A stretch of 64,000 bases of DNA, taken from Ganoderma boninense (taxonomy: Eukaryota; Basidiomycota; Agaricomycetes; Polyporales; Polyporaceae). Of this stretch, positions 23,737 through 35,083 are shown piece by piece; positions within the stretch are counted from its first letter, which is position 1, and every line of letters starts with the position of its first letter. Below the pieces are notes generated by a model. The model had not been told where the DNA came from. It was given only the letters and a program-made list of their open reading frames with translations, and did no database searches. The translations under genes were made by a program, and so were the position numbers. The DNA lies in assembly GCA_002900995.3 (NCBI GenBank), contig CM035304.1, positions 4,025,322 to 4,089,321 on the forward strand. Reading direction: 5' to 3'.

Positions 23737-25875
23737 TCATGCCTTGGCCTTGATCAGCCCCGCCAACAGATCAAAGCTGTTTCCGTCCGGCTGCAGGTCG
23801 ATGTACTCCATGCTCCCATCTCGCCCGGGATCTGGCAGCGTCCGGAGCAGACCGTGGTCGGGCGTGATGCCGACGATGCGCACCTTGCGGGGCGGCGTCA
23901 CAGTCGTCAACGTCACTTCCTGGTCCCTGCGTGGCGTCATCTTAGCGTGAGTGCAGAGGGCTGGGAGAGGGAAGAGGATGCGCACGAATGGAGCCAGCGC
24001 TCGAGATAGAGATCCATGAAGGGCTCAAACGAGCCGCGCGCCGACAGGAAGTCTTCCCACATACGCTCAAAGCGCGTCATGATCGCCGCAAGGGTGCGCT
24101 CCATCGTTGGTGGGGTGCAGCCCCCACGGAGGAGCTGGCCGAGGGACAGAATGGGAGGATCATTGAGGACGTTCAACCCGCACCCTATGTACGCGCATAT
24201 ATTAGTAGCAGTGGGTGGATGGAGAAGGTAGGACGCACCGATGATCACCTCAGCCTTCCCCGCCCCAAAGCTTGTATTGACGAGAATCCCTCCGAGCTTC
24301 TTCCTCTCCCCATCGTGCGTGATCCCATAAATGTCGTTTGGCCATTTGATTCTTACGCGCGAGCCCGCGTCGTCCCCCAGTACCCCGTCGCCTCTGCACG
24401 CCTCTGCAACGGCGAGCGCGAAAAGATACTGGATGAATACGATCTTCTGTGCAGGGAGCGCTGAGAGCGGAAAGCGCAAGAAGAGAGAGAACATCAAGCA
24501 CCCTGGCGGCGACAGCCAGATGTTCGCACCGCGGCCACGGCCGGTGAGTTGTGTAGAGGCGATGGAGAGGAAGGGCGTTGGAAGAGTATCGAGCAGGTAC
24601 GTGTTCCTAGATGGTGTGGCTGAGCATTGAGGTACAGGGGGGAAGCCGGAAGACTCACTTATCCAGCATAGTCTGCGTGCTCGTCACGATTTCTCCATAC
24701 AGCAGCGCCTCGCCGGTCCCCCATGTGCCATCTGTGTACGTCTTTCGACATCCACGCGTCTCGCGTGCAATCTTCAGCTCCTCATAATATGTACTGATGT
24801 CGAATTTAGGGGTGAGATCGTTCGAAGGCACCGAGTTGTCGCTGTAAACAACTATATGCTTCGGGTTCCACGTCTCGGGATCGTCGCTCACGGTCTTGAT
24901 TGCCTCGCGCTGTTCTGCAAACACGCGCGCAGACGCCTCTCGCGGGTGAAAAAGGAACGTGTCATGCCTATCCTTGAGCGTGTACGGTGCGGCGAGGGAG
25001 AGGTCGGGCACCTCGAGCGCGTGAAGAACCGTGTCAACCACACCAGCGCGCCACGGCGCACCGGTCAGGATCTGGGGCATTGGCCGAGGTATGGTTGGAG
25101 ACTCTTGGCTAGCTTGTTCTGGAAGGTGGAGACCAAGGTTTTCGAGGGTCATTCGCAAGGCTTGTAACCGGATCTGCTCGCGGGCAGGGTGGCTAGCCAC
25201 TGGTGTCTCGATCCGCGCGCTCCAAAAAGCCACCGCGCCTCGACCGATGGGTGCCTTCATGCCAGCCACATCGGGAGAATCGCTGGCGGTGTAATGGGCC
25301 AGAAGTTCCAGACGTCCCGAAGAAGCCACCGTCTGTGGGATGTCGAGCGCACCCGCGCGCAAGACGCCCTCCAGCAGGCTCCCGTCGGTCAGTCGGATCG
25401 ATGTCGCATCCGCATCAGCGACCTGTTCTGATAACGAGCTTGGCACCAGCGAAAATGCGAGCCGCTCTACGCCTTCGTCCTCAAGGGTGAGCTTATCCTC
25501 TTGGGGGCATACGTCAGGCGAGGTAATACCGACACTTGCGAGTTGTGTGGACAGCGCCAACACGCCTCCCGCTCCTCTTGCATGCTTCGCCGCGACGCGA
25601 ACCCCAGTGCCGAGCGCAAGGAGTCTTCCCCCTCCTGCGACGAACCTTTGTATCTCTGCGCGGGCCGCAGGTGTGAAGGGTTTTGGAGAAGATGAGGGCT
25701 GGAACGGTGGTAATGCAAGGAGTGCGCAGGAGGCTTGCCAAGGCTGGGTTTGCAGGGCTTTCTGATCGATTGGCTGAATAGCGTAGTTGGGTGCGAGGAG
25801 GGTGCGGAGGGAGGCAAGCGTGTGTGCGAGGGGCGTGGGGACGGTATCAGGCCCCGAGTAGACAAGAACGTTCAT
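23737..25875 (-). CDS. BPL1: Biotin-protein ligase (copy 1)
   Basis: Attaches biotin to the acceptor lysine of carboxylases such as acetyl-CoA and pyruvate carboxylase via biotinyl-AMP. The start MNVLVYSGPDTVPTPLAHTL (25875) begins the glutamine-amidotransferase-like N-domain (FVAGGGRLLALGTGVRVAAK), which is typical of fungal enzymes. The catalytic domain holds the biotinyl-AMP motif around GRGRGANIWLSPPGCL, then VRIKWPNDIYG, KLGGILVNTS and GCGLNVLNDPP. The C-terminal SH3-like domain contains RIVGITPDHGLLRTL and ends at LLAGLIKAKA (stop 23737). Three or four introns. Divergent from the Mug190-like gene, with about 0.96 kb between start codons. A full-length copy with in-frame differences is at 49919-52053. 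Confidence 0.94.
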
Positions 25876-26838
25876 CGCTACCCTGCGGAGGGTTGCTGCC
25901 GTAGTGACGAGCCTCTGATGATGGGTCTTGAGATAGAGGGAGGAGAACTGGAGATGGCCGATAAGAGGTACTGTACGGTGAAGAGCAGGGATCCGAATTG
26001 GCCTAATCACCTAAAGAACATCATACAATGGTAAGGCGTGTGTATTGAGGATCAGAACGTTTGACAAACCAAACTTATGGGTGGACAGACGACTACCAGT
26101 GGTTAGATTTGTCTCACAGTGCCTGGTCTTATTCCCCAGCCTGTGGACCGCCTTCCTGCAATGTACATTGGAAAATACCATTATATTGTAAGCCCGGGGA
26201 GGTTGCGGTTGTAGCACTTACAACGCTAGATGGGGATGAATTGGTTGCTGCCTGGCAAGATTGGCTACAATCTGCGGCCAGATCACCGTTCCTGGGCTGA
26301 GAAGCGAGTGAGTATGGACCGAGTCTTTCAACCTACTCCAGTATTTTGGAATATTTCTGAGGTGTACAAACACGGTCAGCCTATCCTCTCAAGAATATAC
26401 TCGCTGCTACTGGCACTTGGCCTGAGCATCTTCAGTATGTGGCTGGTCTAGGCTGTAGCTAAGTTGGCTTATGGCGCTAGCCCGCAGACGCTCGTCGCAA
26501 ATACCCGGCCTATGTATGTAAGCACGAGCAAGAGCACCATCTCTCCAGAGTCCCTTCATGCACTTCGAGCCACCGCGTCCTGCCCCCTCTGGACTCTGTC
26601 CTACATGACAGTCAGCTGTTCTCCGAGACGAACCTGTCGCCTTTGAGCGGAATCACCCAAGTATGCATGGAGTCCGAACCACCACAATTCACACACTCCT
26701 CGCTCCACCTATGTCATGATGTAAGTGTCTGCGGGTACGCCCATCTCAGTCTGGCACTGCAACAACTGCATATAACTGCGGACCCACCACGACAGGCTCC
26801 ATGTCTCCTCACTTCCTTCATCCTAATCTCCTTCCGTC
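25876..26838. promoter_or_regulatory. Divergent promoter region, BPL1 / Mug190-like
   Basis: This stretch separates two start codons on opposite strands. It is represented again, with small indels and substitutions, at 48948-49918, so the two copies serve as a footprint for conserved promoter parts. I see no open frame of note in it. Confidence 0.55.
26768..26779 (+). promoter_or_regulatory. TATA-like element of the Mug190-like gene (copy 1)
   Basis: TGCATATAACTG lies about 65 nt before the start codon at 26839. The same element occurs at the same distance in copy 2 (49009-49020, other strand), although the surrounding sequence has changed. Confidence 0.5.
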
Positions 26839-29800
26839 ATGTCCCACAAGCAGGCGCAACCGTACTCGGGCAAGAACCCAGTCCCGGTGATTACCGCCAA
26901 GCTCACCTCCCTCATCAGCCCTGAGAAGGCCACGGACGAGAAAGCACAGCAACTACAGGACGAAAGTGCGCGAGATGAGCAGAAGAGCACACGGAAGACC
27001 GCGAGTCGGCTGTCCAAGGGTCATACCATGCATGGCGTCAAGGACCCTACAACCGGCGAAGAGCTTGACATACGCAATGCAGACGAAGAGCCGGATGTAC
27101 TCTCGCAAGGGGACAATGTGCTGCGCCTTGAGTTCCCTCCACCAGGTGCGTGCCTGCATGTCTTCCCCTATATGCGCATACATATATGATGCCGACTGGG
27201 CTGCAAATCTCCCCCATGACGCAGACTGGAAGGAGCACCGCGACCACGTTCTTTCCACCGCCCACTCCAGTGTATTCTACATATGCCTCGCCTTCACAGC
27301 CTCCTTCGCCATCTCTCTCGCATTTTGTGACTGGAGATGGCGCCTTTCCCTTGCCATTCCACCTGTGTTCGTCGGCTACTGCCTGCTCTTCCGGATAATC
27401 CGGGCCACGGATACTGACTTTGAGCAGCGCGTCTGGCACGCCGAGCGCATGCGGGGTTTGGTCGCGGGCTCAGATGTCAATGGCGACGGGAACGTGTCGA
27501 ACGACGAACGCATCAAAGAGAGCGCGGAGTGGGCGAACGCGCTTCTGCGGGGGCTCTGGCCGAGAGTCAACTCGGACCTGTTCAGGTCGCTCGTGGACAT
27601 GCTCGAGGACATCATGCAGTCGTCTGTCCCCGCCTTCATCGTATGTGACAATCATCCCCTCGCCCGTCTCATACGTTTATCTTCTACGACGATGAGCCAG
27701 CATTCTGTGCGTATCCTCGCCATGGACCTCGGCTCGAACGCGGGACGCATCACCACGATTCGGTCCTTGCCCGACGCGCGGTCTCCAGACGGCGGTATAT
27801 CCCTCGCGGAACTGGGTGTCGACACGGCATTGGTTACACCGGAGGACCGCGATGCGCTCGATGAAGGTCATGTCAACCTTGAGGTGTCGTTCGCGTATCA
27901 GGGTGCACCCAGTGGACGGACTGCCCAAGAGAAAGCGCAGAATATCCAGTAAGCCCTCAAATTGACTTGAGAGTGCACAACATGCCCAATCTTCCGGTCA
28001 GTTTTATGGTGGAGTTCTTCCTCGGCGTGAAGAACTTGTGGGGTCTTCGAATACGTAAGTACACATTTGTGGTGGTTGTGAAATGTTCGCGCCTGAAGTG
28101 CATACCGTTGTAGCTGTATGGGTTGAGGTTACAGGTGCTGTCGGAACTGCCAGAGTCCGTCTACAGCTCATCTCAGATCCCCCATTGTGCGTCTCATTCG
28201 TAGTGGTTGGCCTTATACCCGTACTGACTCACAGAAAGCGTCAAAACGACACTCATTACGCTAATGGGTCTTCCCCGAATCACTATTTCCGTCGTGCCTA
28301 TGAACCGAGCGTTACCGAATGTGATGAATCTGCCTTTCATCTCCGGGTTTATCTCAAGTGCCATCGACACCGCTGCGGCGGAGTATGTTGCTCCGAAGAG
28401 TCTGACTCTAGACCTGCAACGTCTCATCAGCGGCGACGACATCAAGAAAGGTGGGACAAGTAACATGAATGCATGTTGGATGTTATTGATGACATGCTTC
28501 ACCACCAGATACGGAGGCCATTGGTGTCGTAGTCATCCATATTCATCGTGCTACCGGAATCAAGAAGATGGACACAACTGGGGCGTCAGGTGAGTCCATG
28601 TATGCGTTGTGGTCTGAACGATCTGACAGCGAACCAGCAGATCCCTACGTCACGCTCACGTACTCCCGGCTGCAGAAGCCTCTGTACTCGACCCGCATCG
28701 TCAAATGCGACCTCAACCCCGTGTTCGAAGAAACCGCATTTTTGCTCGTGGACGCCAACACTGTCCGACTGCGCGAGAAGATCAGCATCCAGCTCTGGGA
28801 TTCGGACCGGCTGAGCGTCGTGAGTCCCCTTCCGAGCACTACCATGTTGGCCTCACACCCCAGTCTGAGCATGGACACGGGTGCGCTGAGCAGGATGACA
28901 TGATGGGCTTCGTCGAGATCGACCTCGTCGACCTCATCCGACACCGCGGCACGCCCGTTCGCCGCATCTCTCCGCTCTCGTCACGCGACTCGCGCGATCG
29001 GCCAGGCTCAGTGGAGTATACCATCGGGTACTACGGCAAGCTGCCCCCAAACAAGGCTCTCAGCACGGACGGGACGGACCCAAATATCCCCGACGACCTA
29101 CGTGGGATGGAGGAGCTCAAGGATGCGAGGCCTGTCGCGTTGAACAAGGTTGAGGCGATGGTGCTCGTGACCCCACCGGACCCGGAGTGGCCCAGCGGGC
29201 TGCTCAGCATGCAGGTGCATGAGATACGGGATTTGACGGTGCGGACGATGGGCAAAGAGAGGAAGGGCGGAGAGAGGGAGGGAGGGCGAGAAGGGGCAGG
29301 ACACGGGGGAGGAGACGCTCGAGGAGGACGAGGGGCTGCCCTCGTCTTATTGCACGCTGTGCGTTTATTCCTTCTTCCCGGGTCGTTTCTGCAATGAGCG
29401 CTCATGGACGTCTGACATGTTGAAGATCGTTGAATGACGAGCTCGTATACGAGACACGGGTAAAGCCAATCACAAGCTCGCCGATGTTCAACGCGGGCAC
29501 GGAGCGGTTTGTGCGGGATTGGAGGACCGCGCATGTCACCGTGACCGTGAAGGACTCGCGTATGCGCGAGAACGACGCCATCTTGGGGACCGTGTTCCTC
29601 AAGGTTTGTCGACATTTGTTTTCATGCAAACACCCACAAACCACTCACCTCTAGCCACCAGCTCTCCGAAGTCTTCGTGAACGCCTCCGAGGTTACCCGC
29701 TTCTACTCCGTCGAGAAAGGCCTCGGTACCGGCCGCATCCGCATCTCCCTCCTCTTCCGTCCCGTCGAGGCGAAGCTCCCGCCAAACCTCCTCGGCTTCG

Positions 29801-30873
29801 ATACCGGCACGCTCGCCATCCGCTCCATCTCCGTCGATGACGCCCACATAGACCTCTCGCGCTGCGAAGTTCGCCTCAAGACAACCACCGGCGCGGCCGA
29901 GGAGAAGATATCCTACAAGGCCATCGACCGCTGCCCCGACTCCGCGACACTCGCCTGGGTGCCCGACGGCGAGACGGAGCTGCCCGTGCGCCAGCGCTAC
30001 TCTGCCGCGCTCCTCGTCTCTTTCCGTGACAAGTCCACGTTGAACTTCAAGAGCTCCAGTGGTCGCAGGGCGCTCGCGGTGCTCTGGCTCCGCGACGTCG
30101 TCGACCGCGCAGAAAGCGCCTCCCCCATCGAGTGCGCGCTTTGGCGGGCGCGGGACGGCGACTACTCCCGCCTGAAGCGCAACTACGTTCCGCTCGATGG
30201 CGACCTGGCGTGCTGGGTCAGCGACCGGGAGGAGGTCGAGCGTGTGGGGCGGGTGCGGCTGGACTTGGTGTTCTGGCCTGGGATCTCGGAGAAACACTAT
30301 GAGATGCTGGACGGGCATGGGGCGAGGAAGCGCAGCTCGTGGGACGAGTATGACCGCCAGAAGACGGGCGGGCTCCGCGAAAATGTGGGTGAGATGGCGA
30401 ATGTTGGGGACCAGGGCACGGCTGCGGCGGACGAGGGGGAGGAGCCGCATCAGGTGGCTGAAAGGACGCGGACTGGAGGAAGTTTGGACGCCTCTCGGGG
30501 AGACTCGGATAATCCGGACGGATGCGAGGCTCTGGAGGACCGTGTCGCGAACACTACGGTGCCCGCGGACGAAGTGGAGGTCGTCGATATGCCGGAGGGG
30601 AGCGACCATGGATCTGCTGGCACGGACGGTCGTGATGGGCGTGACATCGATGACGGCGATGATGGCGAGGAACCCAAACGGAGTCTCGTGGGGAAGATCA
30701 AGGATTGGCGACAGCACGAGCGGGAGCTGCACCGAGACCACCGGGGAGTCATGCAGGCGAAGCCGATGCGGACTGCGGAGTGGATCAAGGACAATGTGAA
30801 GGATGGAGTGTATAGCGCAAGGGACCGGTTTAAGATGAAGGCCAGGCAGCCCGACGTGGAGACGGAGGTGTAG
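26839..30873 (+). CDS. mug190: Mug190-like C2/SMP-domain protein (copy 1)
   Basis: Large membrane-associated protein related to S. pombe meiotically up-regulated 190 and to tricalbin-type ER-plasma membrane tethers with an SMP lipid-binding domain. The start is MSHKQAQPYSGKNPVPVITA. A hairpin of two hydrophobic segments (VFYICLAFTASFAISLAF and LAIPPVFVGYCLLFRII) precedes an SMP-like region (RSLVDMLEDIMQSSVPAFI, VSFMVEFFLGVKNLWGLRI, LMGLPRITISVVPMNRALPN, DLQRLISGDDIKK). C2 domains follow (VVIHIHRATGIKKMD, DPYVTLTYSRLQKPLYSTRI, LQLWDSD-like) and a second one near 29430-29610 (VTVKDSRMRENDAILGTVF). The tail is acidic and ends VETEV (stop 30871-30873). About ten introns. An extra base in a purine tract near 29262-29292, relative to copy 2, shifts the frame of the exon before the second C2 domain. 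Confidence 0.82.
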
Positions 30874-31582
30874 GATGGTGAACCAAGGTTGGCGTGTTTC
30901 TCTAGATACGCTTGGACGGACGTTGGTTGGTGTGACTACGTACTACATACCCCTTTAGCGTGTATCTCTAGGACTCGCCCTATTAGACTGTTGTAGCATT
31001 TTCGTACTTAGACAAGGACAATTTCAGCTTGAGTAGACGTGGAGGGTTTATCGCGTACTATGAAAGTGACACTGGAGGTCAATGACCACGGATATTCGAG
31101 ACCAGGGATCTCTGTTAACCGTGGTTACTTACCGTATGCGGTGATCTCCTGGACACTCTATGACTAGCAGGAAGTGTTCGCGGAGTTCGAACGGAAGGAG
31201 TATACGTCAGGACCACGACAAAGTGATGATATCGTGGGCAGGCGAAGAGGTGGACAAGACATCATTCCACCAAATTCAAATGCCTTGTTATCCTCCAAGG
31301 ATACTAGCGCGGTTTGAAAAGAAGGCAAAGACTTGTCAAGATCAGTGACGGAGGTAAGTACATAGACTTGAACTTCTTCCGCATCAACTTGGAGCTCTGT
31401 GGCGGCTAAAGGCGGACCGCCGGCATGTCCGCCCCGTTGAGTGTTGAGTTGAAGGTTAAAGGTTACTTAACAGGCTGCGTATGTCGTCACTCTCTGGTCA
31501 CCATTCACGTCGACGCGGCCTGTGGCCGACATTTCCACTCCTTTCGCTCCTTTCCCCCTAGTGTTGCTACTCAACCGCCATC
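30874..31582. other. Intergenic stretch
   Basis: About 0.7 kb between the Mug190-like stop and the promethin-like start, with no supported gene. It must hold the terminator of the first and the promoter of the second. Confidence 0.5.
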
Positions 31583-32661
31583 ATGGACTTGGGGACATCG
31601 TCAACCGCGCCCGACCTATCGAACGTGAAGTACGAGGACGAGATGGGGTTGGAGCTGGAGCCGGAGGAGGACGTCCTGGCAGACTACTTCGAGAAGACCG
31701 CGTCGGCGGTGAGGCACACTTTTTCGCGGTGCGTGTCTAGCTCTAGCTGTGTCCATCTGTGTTTTCCTTTTGATACCATTTTTTCCCGCTTCCCCGACGC
31801 TTCCAACCTCTTGTCCCCCAGCTTCGAGCAGGACGTGGCGCGCCCGACTTTTCATTATCTCCTGACCTCCTTCCGCACTCGGCCCATTCGCTCCGTGAGT
31901 TTGTTGACCACGTTCTGCGCATCGACAGCGGCTGAACGGCGCGCATATAGACGTTCGTCGCGTTCTACCTTGTCCTCAGCATTTTACCCGTGGTTTCCTT
32001 CCTGTAAGACCTCTCCCTATGTGCGCATTCACAGCGTAGCTCACTGACCTCCACAGAGGATTTTCGATATTCATAGTTGCAACCTCTGTCTTCCTTGCGC
32101 TGGCCACTGCCGTCCTCTTCGCAACCAGCGCCATTGGCTTCTTCGGTGAGCACTGCGTCGCTACGTGTCCGCGTCCCCCTGTCGCCGTGTTCCCCGACAC
32201 GGCCATGTGATTTCCCACCTCCCGGATGGTGAATGTGCCTGACCTGGGTATATGCAGGCTTCTGGCTCGCCGCTACGCTCGTCGTCTTTCTCTTCATCTC
32301 CCTCAACCTCACGCTCGCCACGCTCACCACCTACCTCTTTGCCCAACTTGCCCTCCGCGCGCGCACTCACGGCACCCGCGTCGCCGTGTCCTCGCTGTAC
32401 GCGGATGCGCGCGCCCACCTCGCCTTCGTCGGTGCCGGAGGGCGGGGTCGGGGCCGCAAGGCTGCCGCCAAGCCGCTCCACTCCCACCCCTTGACCAACG
32501 AACGGGAAGGTTCGGGAGAGGCGACCGAGGTCGACGCGGGCGCGAAGGAGAAGGGGCGAGAGGGCGAGTTCCCGAGTGCAAAGGAGCCTGCGTCGGCGAC
32601 CGCGAACAAGGACTCGTTTGGGGAGAAGGTCCCTGGCGTCCCGATGGAAGGCGCTGCTTGA
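31583..32661 (+). CDS. Promethin-like (LDAF1/Ldo-type) membrane protein
   Basis: The spliced product starts MDLGTSSTAPDLSNVKYEDE with an acidic N-terminus (LELEPEEDVLADYFEKTA). Four long hydrophobic stretches follow: TFVAFYLVLSILPVVSFLGF, SIFIVATSVFLALATAVLF, ATSAIGFFGFWLAATLVVFL and LFISLNLTLATLTTYLFAQL. A basic/acidic disordered tail ends GVPMEGAA. Four introns, all GT-AG, join in frame. The SILPxxSFLGFSI signature and the closely spaced hairpin helices resemble the promethin family, which marks seipin sites of lipid-droplet formation in the ER. The assignment rests on pattern only; it could be another small multi-helix protein. Confidence 0.6.
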
Positions 32662-33969
32662 GCTGCGATATGGGTTGCAGTTTTACTGTTAGTAAGTGTC
32701 CGATTGTGCTCCCATTCACGGAGCGGTATCGGCAGGCAGTCGGGGACTGGTCTGTACGACCTGTGCTCGTTTCTGTATATTATGGTTGGCAGCTAATTAT
32801 CTGAAGTCACAATGGTGTTCTGGCATGCATCTCTCTGTCTGAGAGCATAGTAAATGGTTCAGGAGGTTGCGGAACGTGGCCCTAATTTGATGGACCACCT
32901 CAGTCGCCTTGCTTTGCTTCGCACGCGACTCGGAGCTGACAACGACTTCCTTTATCGCATGCCTGACCAGGAAGAAGGAAGTGAAAGTGTTGCAAGCTAT
33001 TCACTGAACTGCACGGTTACTGAAGCACCACCGTAGACGGGGCCTCGTCACTCGGTGACATGAGTGCGGAGGCTGATCCAAGATGCTACTACGTACTACT
33101 CTACTTCTGCCCCCTCTCTCGGCCGCGGGCGCCAACTTTTTCGAGCCAAAACTGCACTGCTTTGGATCATTCTCTGTTACTGTAACTTGCCATAGCCGAC
33201 TTGATCACAGTCGGAAGCCTGGCTCTGATTGAGCTCTCAAAGGCCCGAGGAATATTGGTTTGAAGTAGGCGCGTGAGTGGAGGCGCCGGTCCAAATCGGT
33301 TCTGTTCGTCGATCATATCTGCCAAGGTGCGGTCCACAACCTGTCCAAGTCCTGTCTTACGTCGTAAGTATTTTTTGACCGCAAACAGAGCCACGAAACA
33401 CCTCGAAACACATGGAAAATGGACGCATCCACAATGCACATGCTGTGCTCACATTTCTGTACGTCGTACTTGTTCCCTTTCCGAGGCTCAGTGGCTCAGT
33501 GTGCCAACACTCCGGCGTACGTAGTATCAAACGCCTCAGGCTGGCATTGAACATGTCAGTAAGTACCATGGATGTTACGACATGTCTAATGAATGTTTAA
33601 ATGGAGGGAGAACGTTAAGTATTACAAGGCTCCATCGAGACCGAGCTCGATCATGAGCCACGGGCCGACGCCACACGTGCCGTCCACCGTCCAGTTGGAT
33701 CAAATGAGCCTTCGCGGAGTGCGTTTTCCTGTCTGCGCCTCCGTGCCTTGCCCACTTGGACTTTGTGACGGTTGGCAGTTTGACCTTGCAATGTAAATGA
33801 ACAATGATCGCTGGTCCAGAATCTATTATTATAATCCCCCGACCTCACGTTCAAGGTTGCTCCCTCCTTCGTCCCCTTCCATCCCCTCTGCCTCCTTCCA
33901 CCTACACCGATAGCCTCACGCCGGAGTCGCGCACACCGTGCCCCCCGAGTGATCACCTCTTTGCTCGAC
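32662..33969. other. Intergenic stretch
   Basis: About 1.3 kb. A minus-strand frame at 33167-33439 (90 codons, containing VDRTLADMIDEQNRFGP) has no recognisable relatives and no exon chain, so I do not call it a gene. An AT-rich element near 33823-33835 could be a core promoter for the downstream gene. Confidence 0.4.
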
Positions 33970-35083
33970 ATGCGTCCTCATCTCGCCCTCGGTGGACTCG
34001 GCGTCCTCGCTACCGGGGTGGCTTCCGTTCAAGCCCAGTCCCGGACGACGCCTTCGGGACTGAGCCGCCGTACGCAGATAGGCGGCTACACGGATACCTG
34101 TGGAATGGTCATTGGGCCATTGCGGTCCATTGTGAATGGATTCCCAGTCACTTTCGGTGAAGTCTGTGCGTGTGCATCCAGTTCGCAGTGCTCAGCAAAG
34201 ACAACGACTGACCCGCCTGCCTGTGCACGCCAGATGTATGCGCCTGCCTGTCCACCATCTCCGACCTTCTCACGTCGAATCCAGTCGTAGTGGCGGTAAG
34301 TGCTGCCTGGCTGCCATGTGCTCCGCGCGTGTTCACACTAAACTAAACTTGATGCCAGGCTGTTGCAGCGACCGACCCGGTCTCAGTCACCGCCGCACTG
34401 GTATCATTGGTGAGGCGCGATTTAACGATCCCCTTACTCCGAGTCGGGCAATGATCCGCTCACACAATTTCGCTCTTATCCCACACGCGTACGCAGCTCA
34501 ACATGGACAGCACGTCCTGCACGTTCCCCGCGGGCGCCATCGAGAGCTGCCAGATCGGCAACCCCTGCTCGTTCGCGTGCGTTAACGGCTTCTCCGTAGA
34601 CGAGGTGGCCCAAGAGTGCGTCTGCGAGGCGCCGAACGCGGTGTGCAACGGCCAGTGCTCGTCCTCCTGCCCGAGCGCGGTCGTGGGCCCCGAGCGCCGC
34701 GCCCCATCCCCATTCGACAGGGTCGCGAACCGGCGGCGGATGTGCCCCCGAGGGTTCATTCCCTGCGGGCTCTTCGAACAGAGGGGCCAGGTGAGCGAGC
34801 CATGGGAGTGTGTCGACGCCAGGCATGAGCTCGAGAGCTGTGAGTCTTGATGTTCTTACGCATTTTATGAATGTCGGATGGGTCGAGAAGGCTCACGGTC
34901 TCGTGTGTAGGTGGAGGATGCATGACGCCCTTCGACTCGCTCTCGCCGCGCGGAGTGGACTGTACCGCTCTTCCTGGGGTTGCGGACGTCTCCTGCATGG
35001 GCGGCGCTTGCGTCGTCCGCCGCTGCAAGTCCGGGTACGCTGTTACGGCAGACCACAGTCGATGCGTGCCTAGTACAAGATAA
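33970..35083 (+). CDS. Secreted cysteine-rich protein with CPL1-like domain
   Basis: A cleavable signal peptide (MRPHLALGGLGVLATGVASV, cut near QAQS) is followed by a Cys-containing module (DTCGMVIGPL, FDVCACLSTISDLL), spliced in frame across short introns. A central disulfide-rich part contains CTFPAGAIESCQIGNPC, CVNGFSVDEVAQECVC and CNGQCSSSCP. The C-terminal CPL1-like domain has CGLFEQRG (first part), GGCMTPF, GVDCTALPGVADVSCMGGAC and CKSGYAV, ending PSTR (stop 35081-35083). In Cryptococcus the founding member is a secreted capsule- and virulence-associated protein. In saprotrophic Agaricomycetes the domain is found in families of secreted proteins of unknown role. Five introns; no GPI signal at the end. 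Confidence 0.82.

Larger units (their letters stand above)
18812..29914 (+). repeat. Palindromic block, copy 1 (reference arm)
   Basis: This 11.1 kb segment (end of the DUF6533 gene, P450, biotin-protein ligase, most of the Mug190-like gene) is present again in inverted orientation at 45875-56580, and its first about 7 kb (from about 18490) again in direct orientation at 57154-64000. I compared all four genes and the intergenic stretches by eye. Order, orientation and spacing are kept, with scattered substitutions and a few small indels between copies 1 and 2. Confidence 0.9.

Noticed and set aside
29599..30741. A 380-codon open frame on the minus strand
   Set aside because: It lies antisense to the Mug190-like last exon, is rich in Arg, Val and Leu as expected from GC bias, and has no domain.
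33167..33439. Minus-strand 90-codon open frame before the CPL1-like gene
   Set aside because: No similarity noticed, no upstream exon or promoter support.
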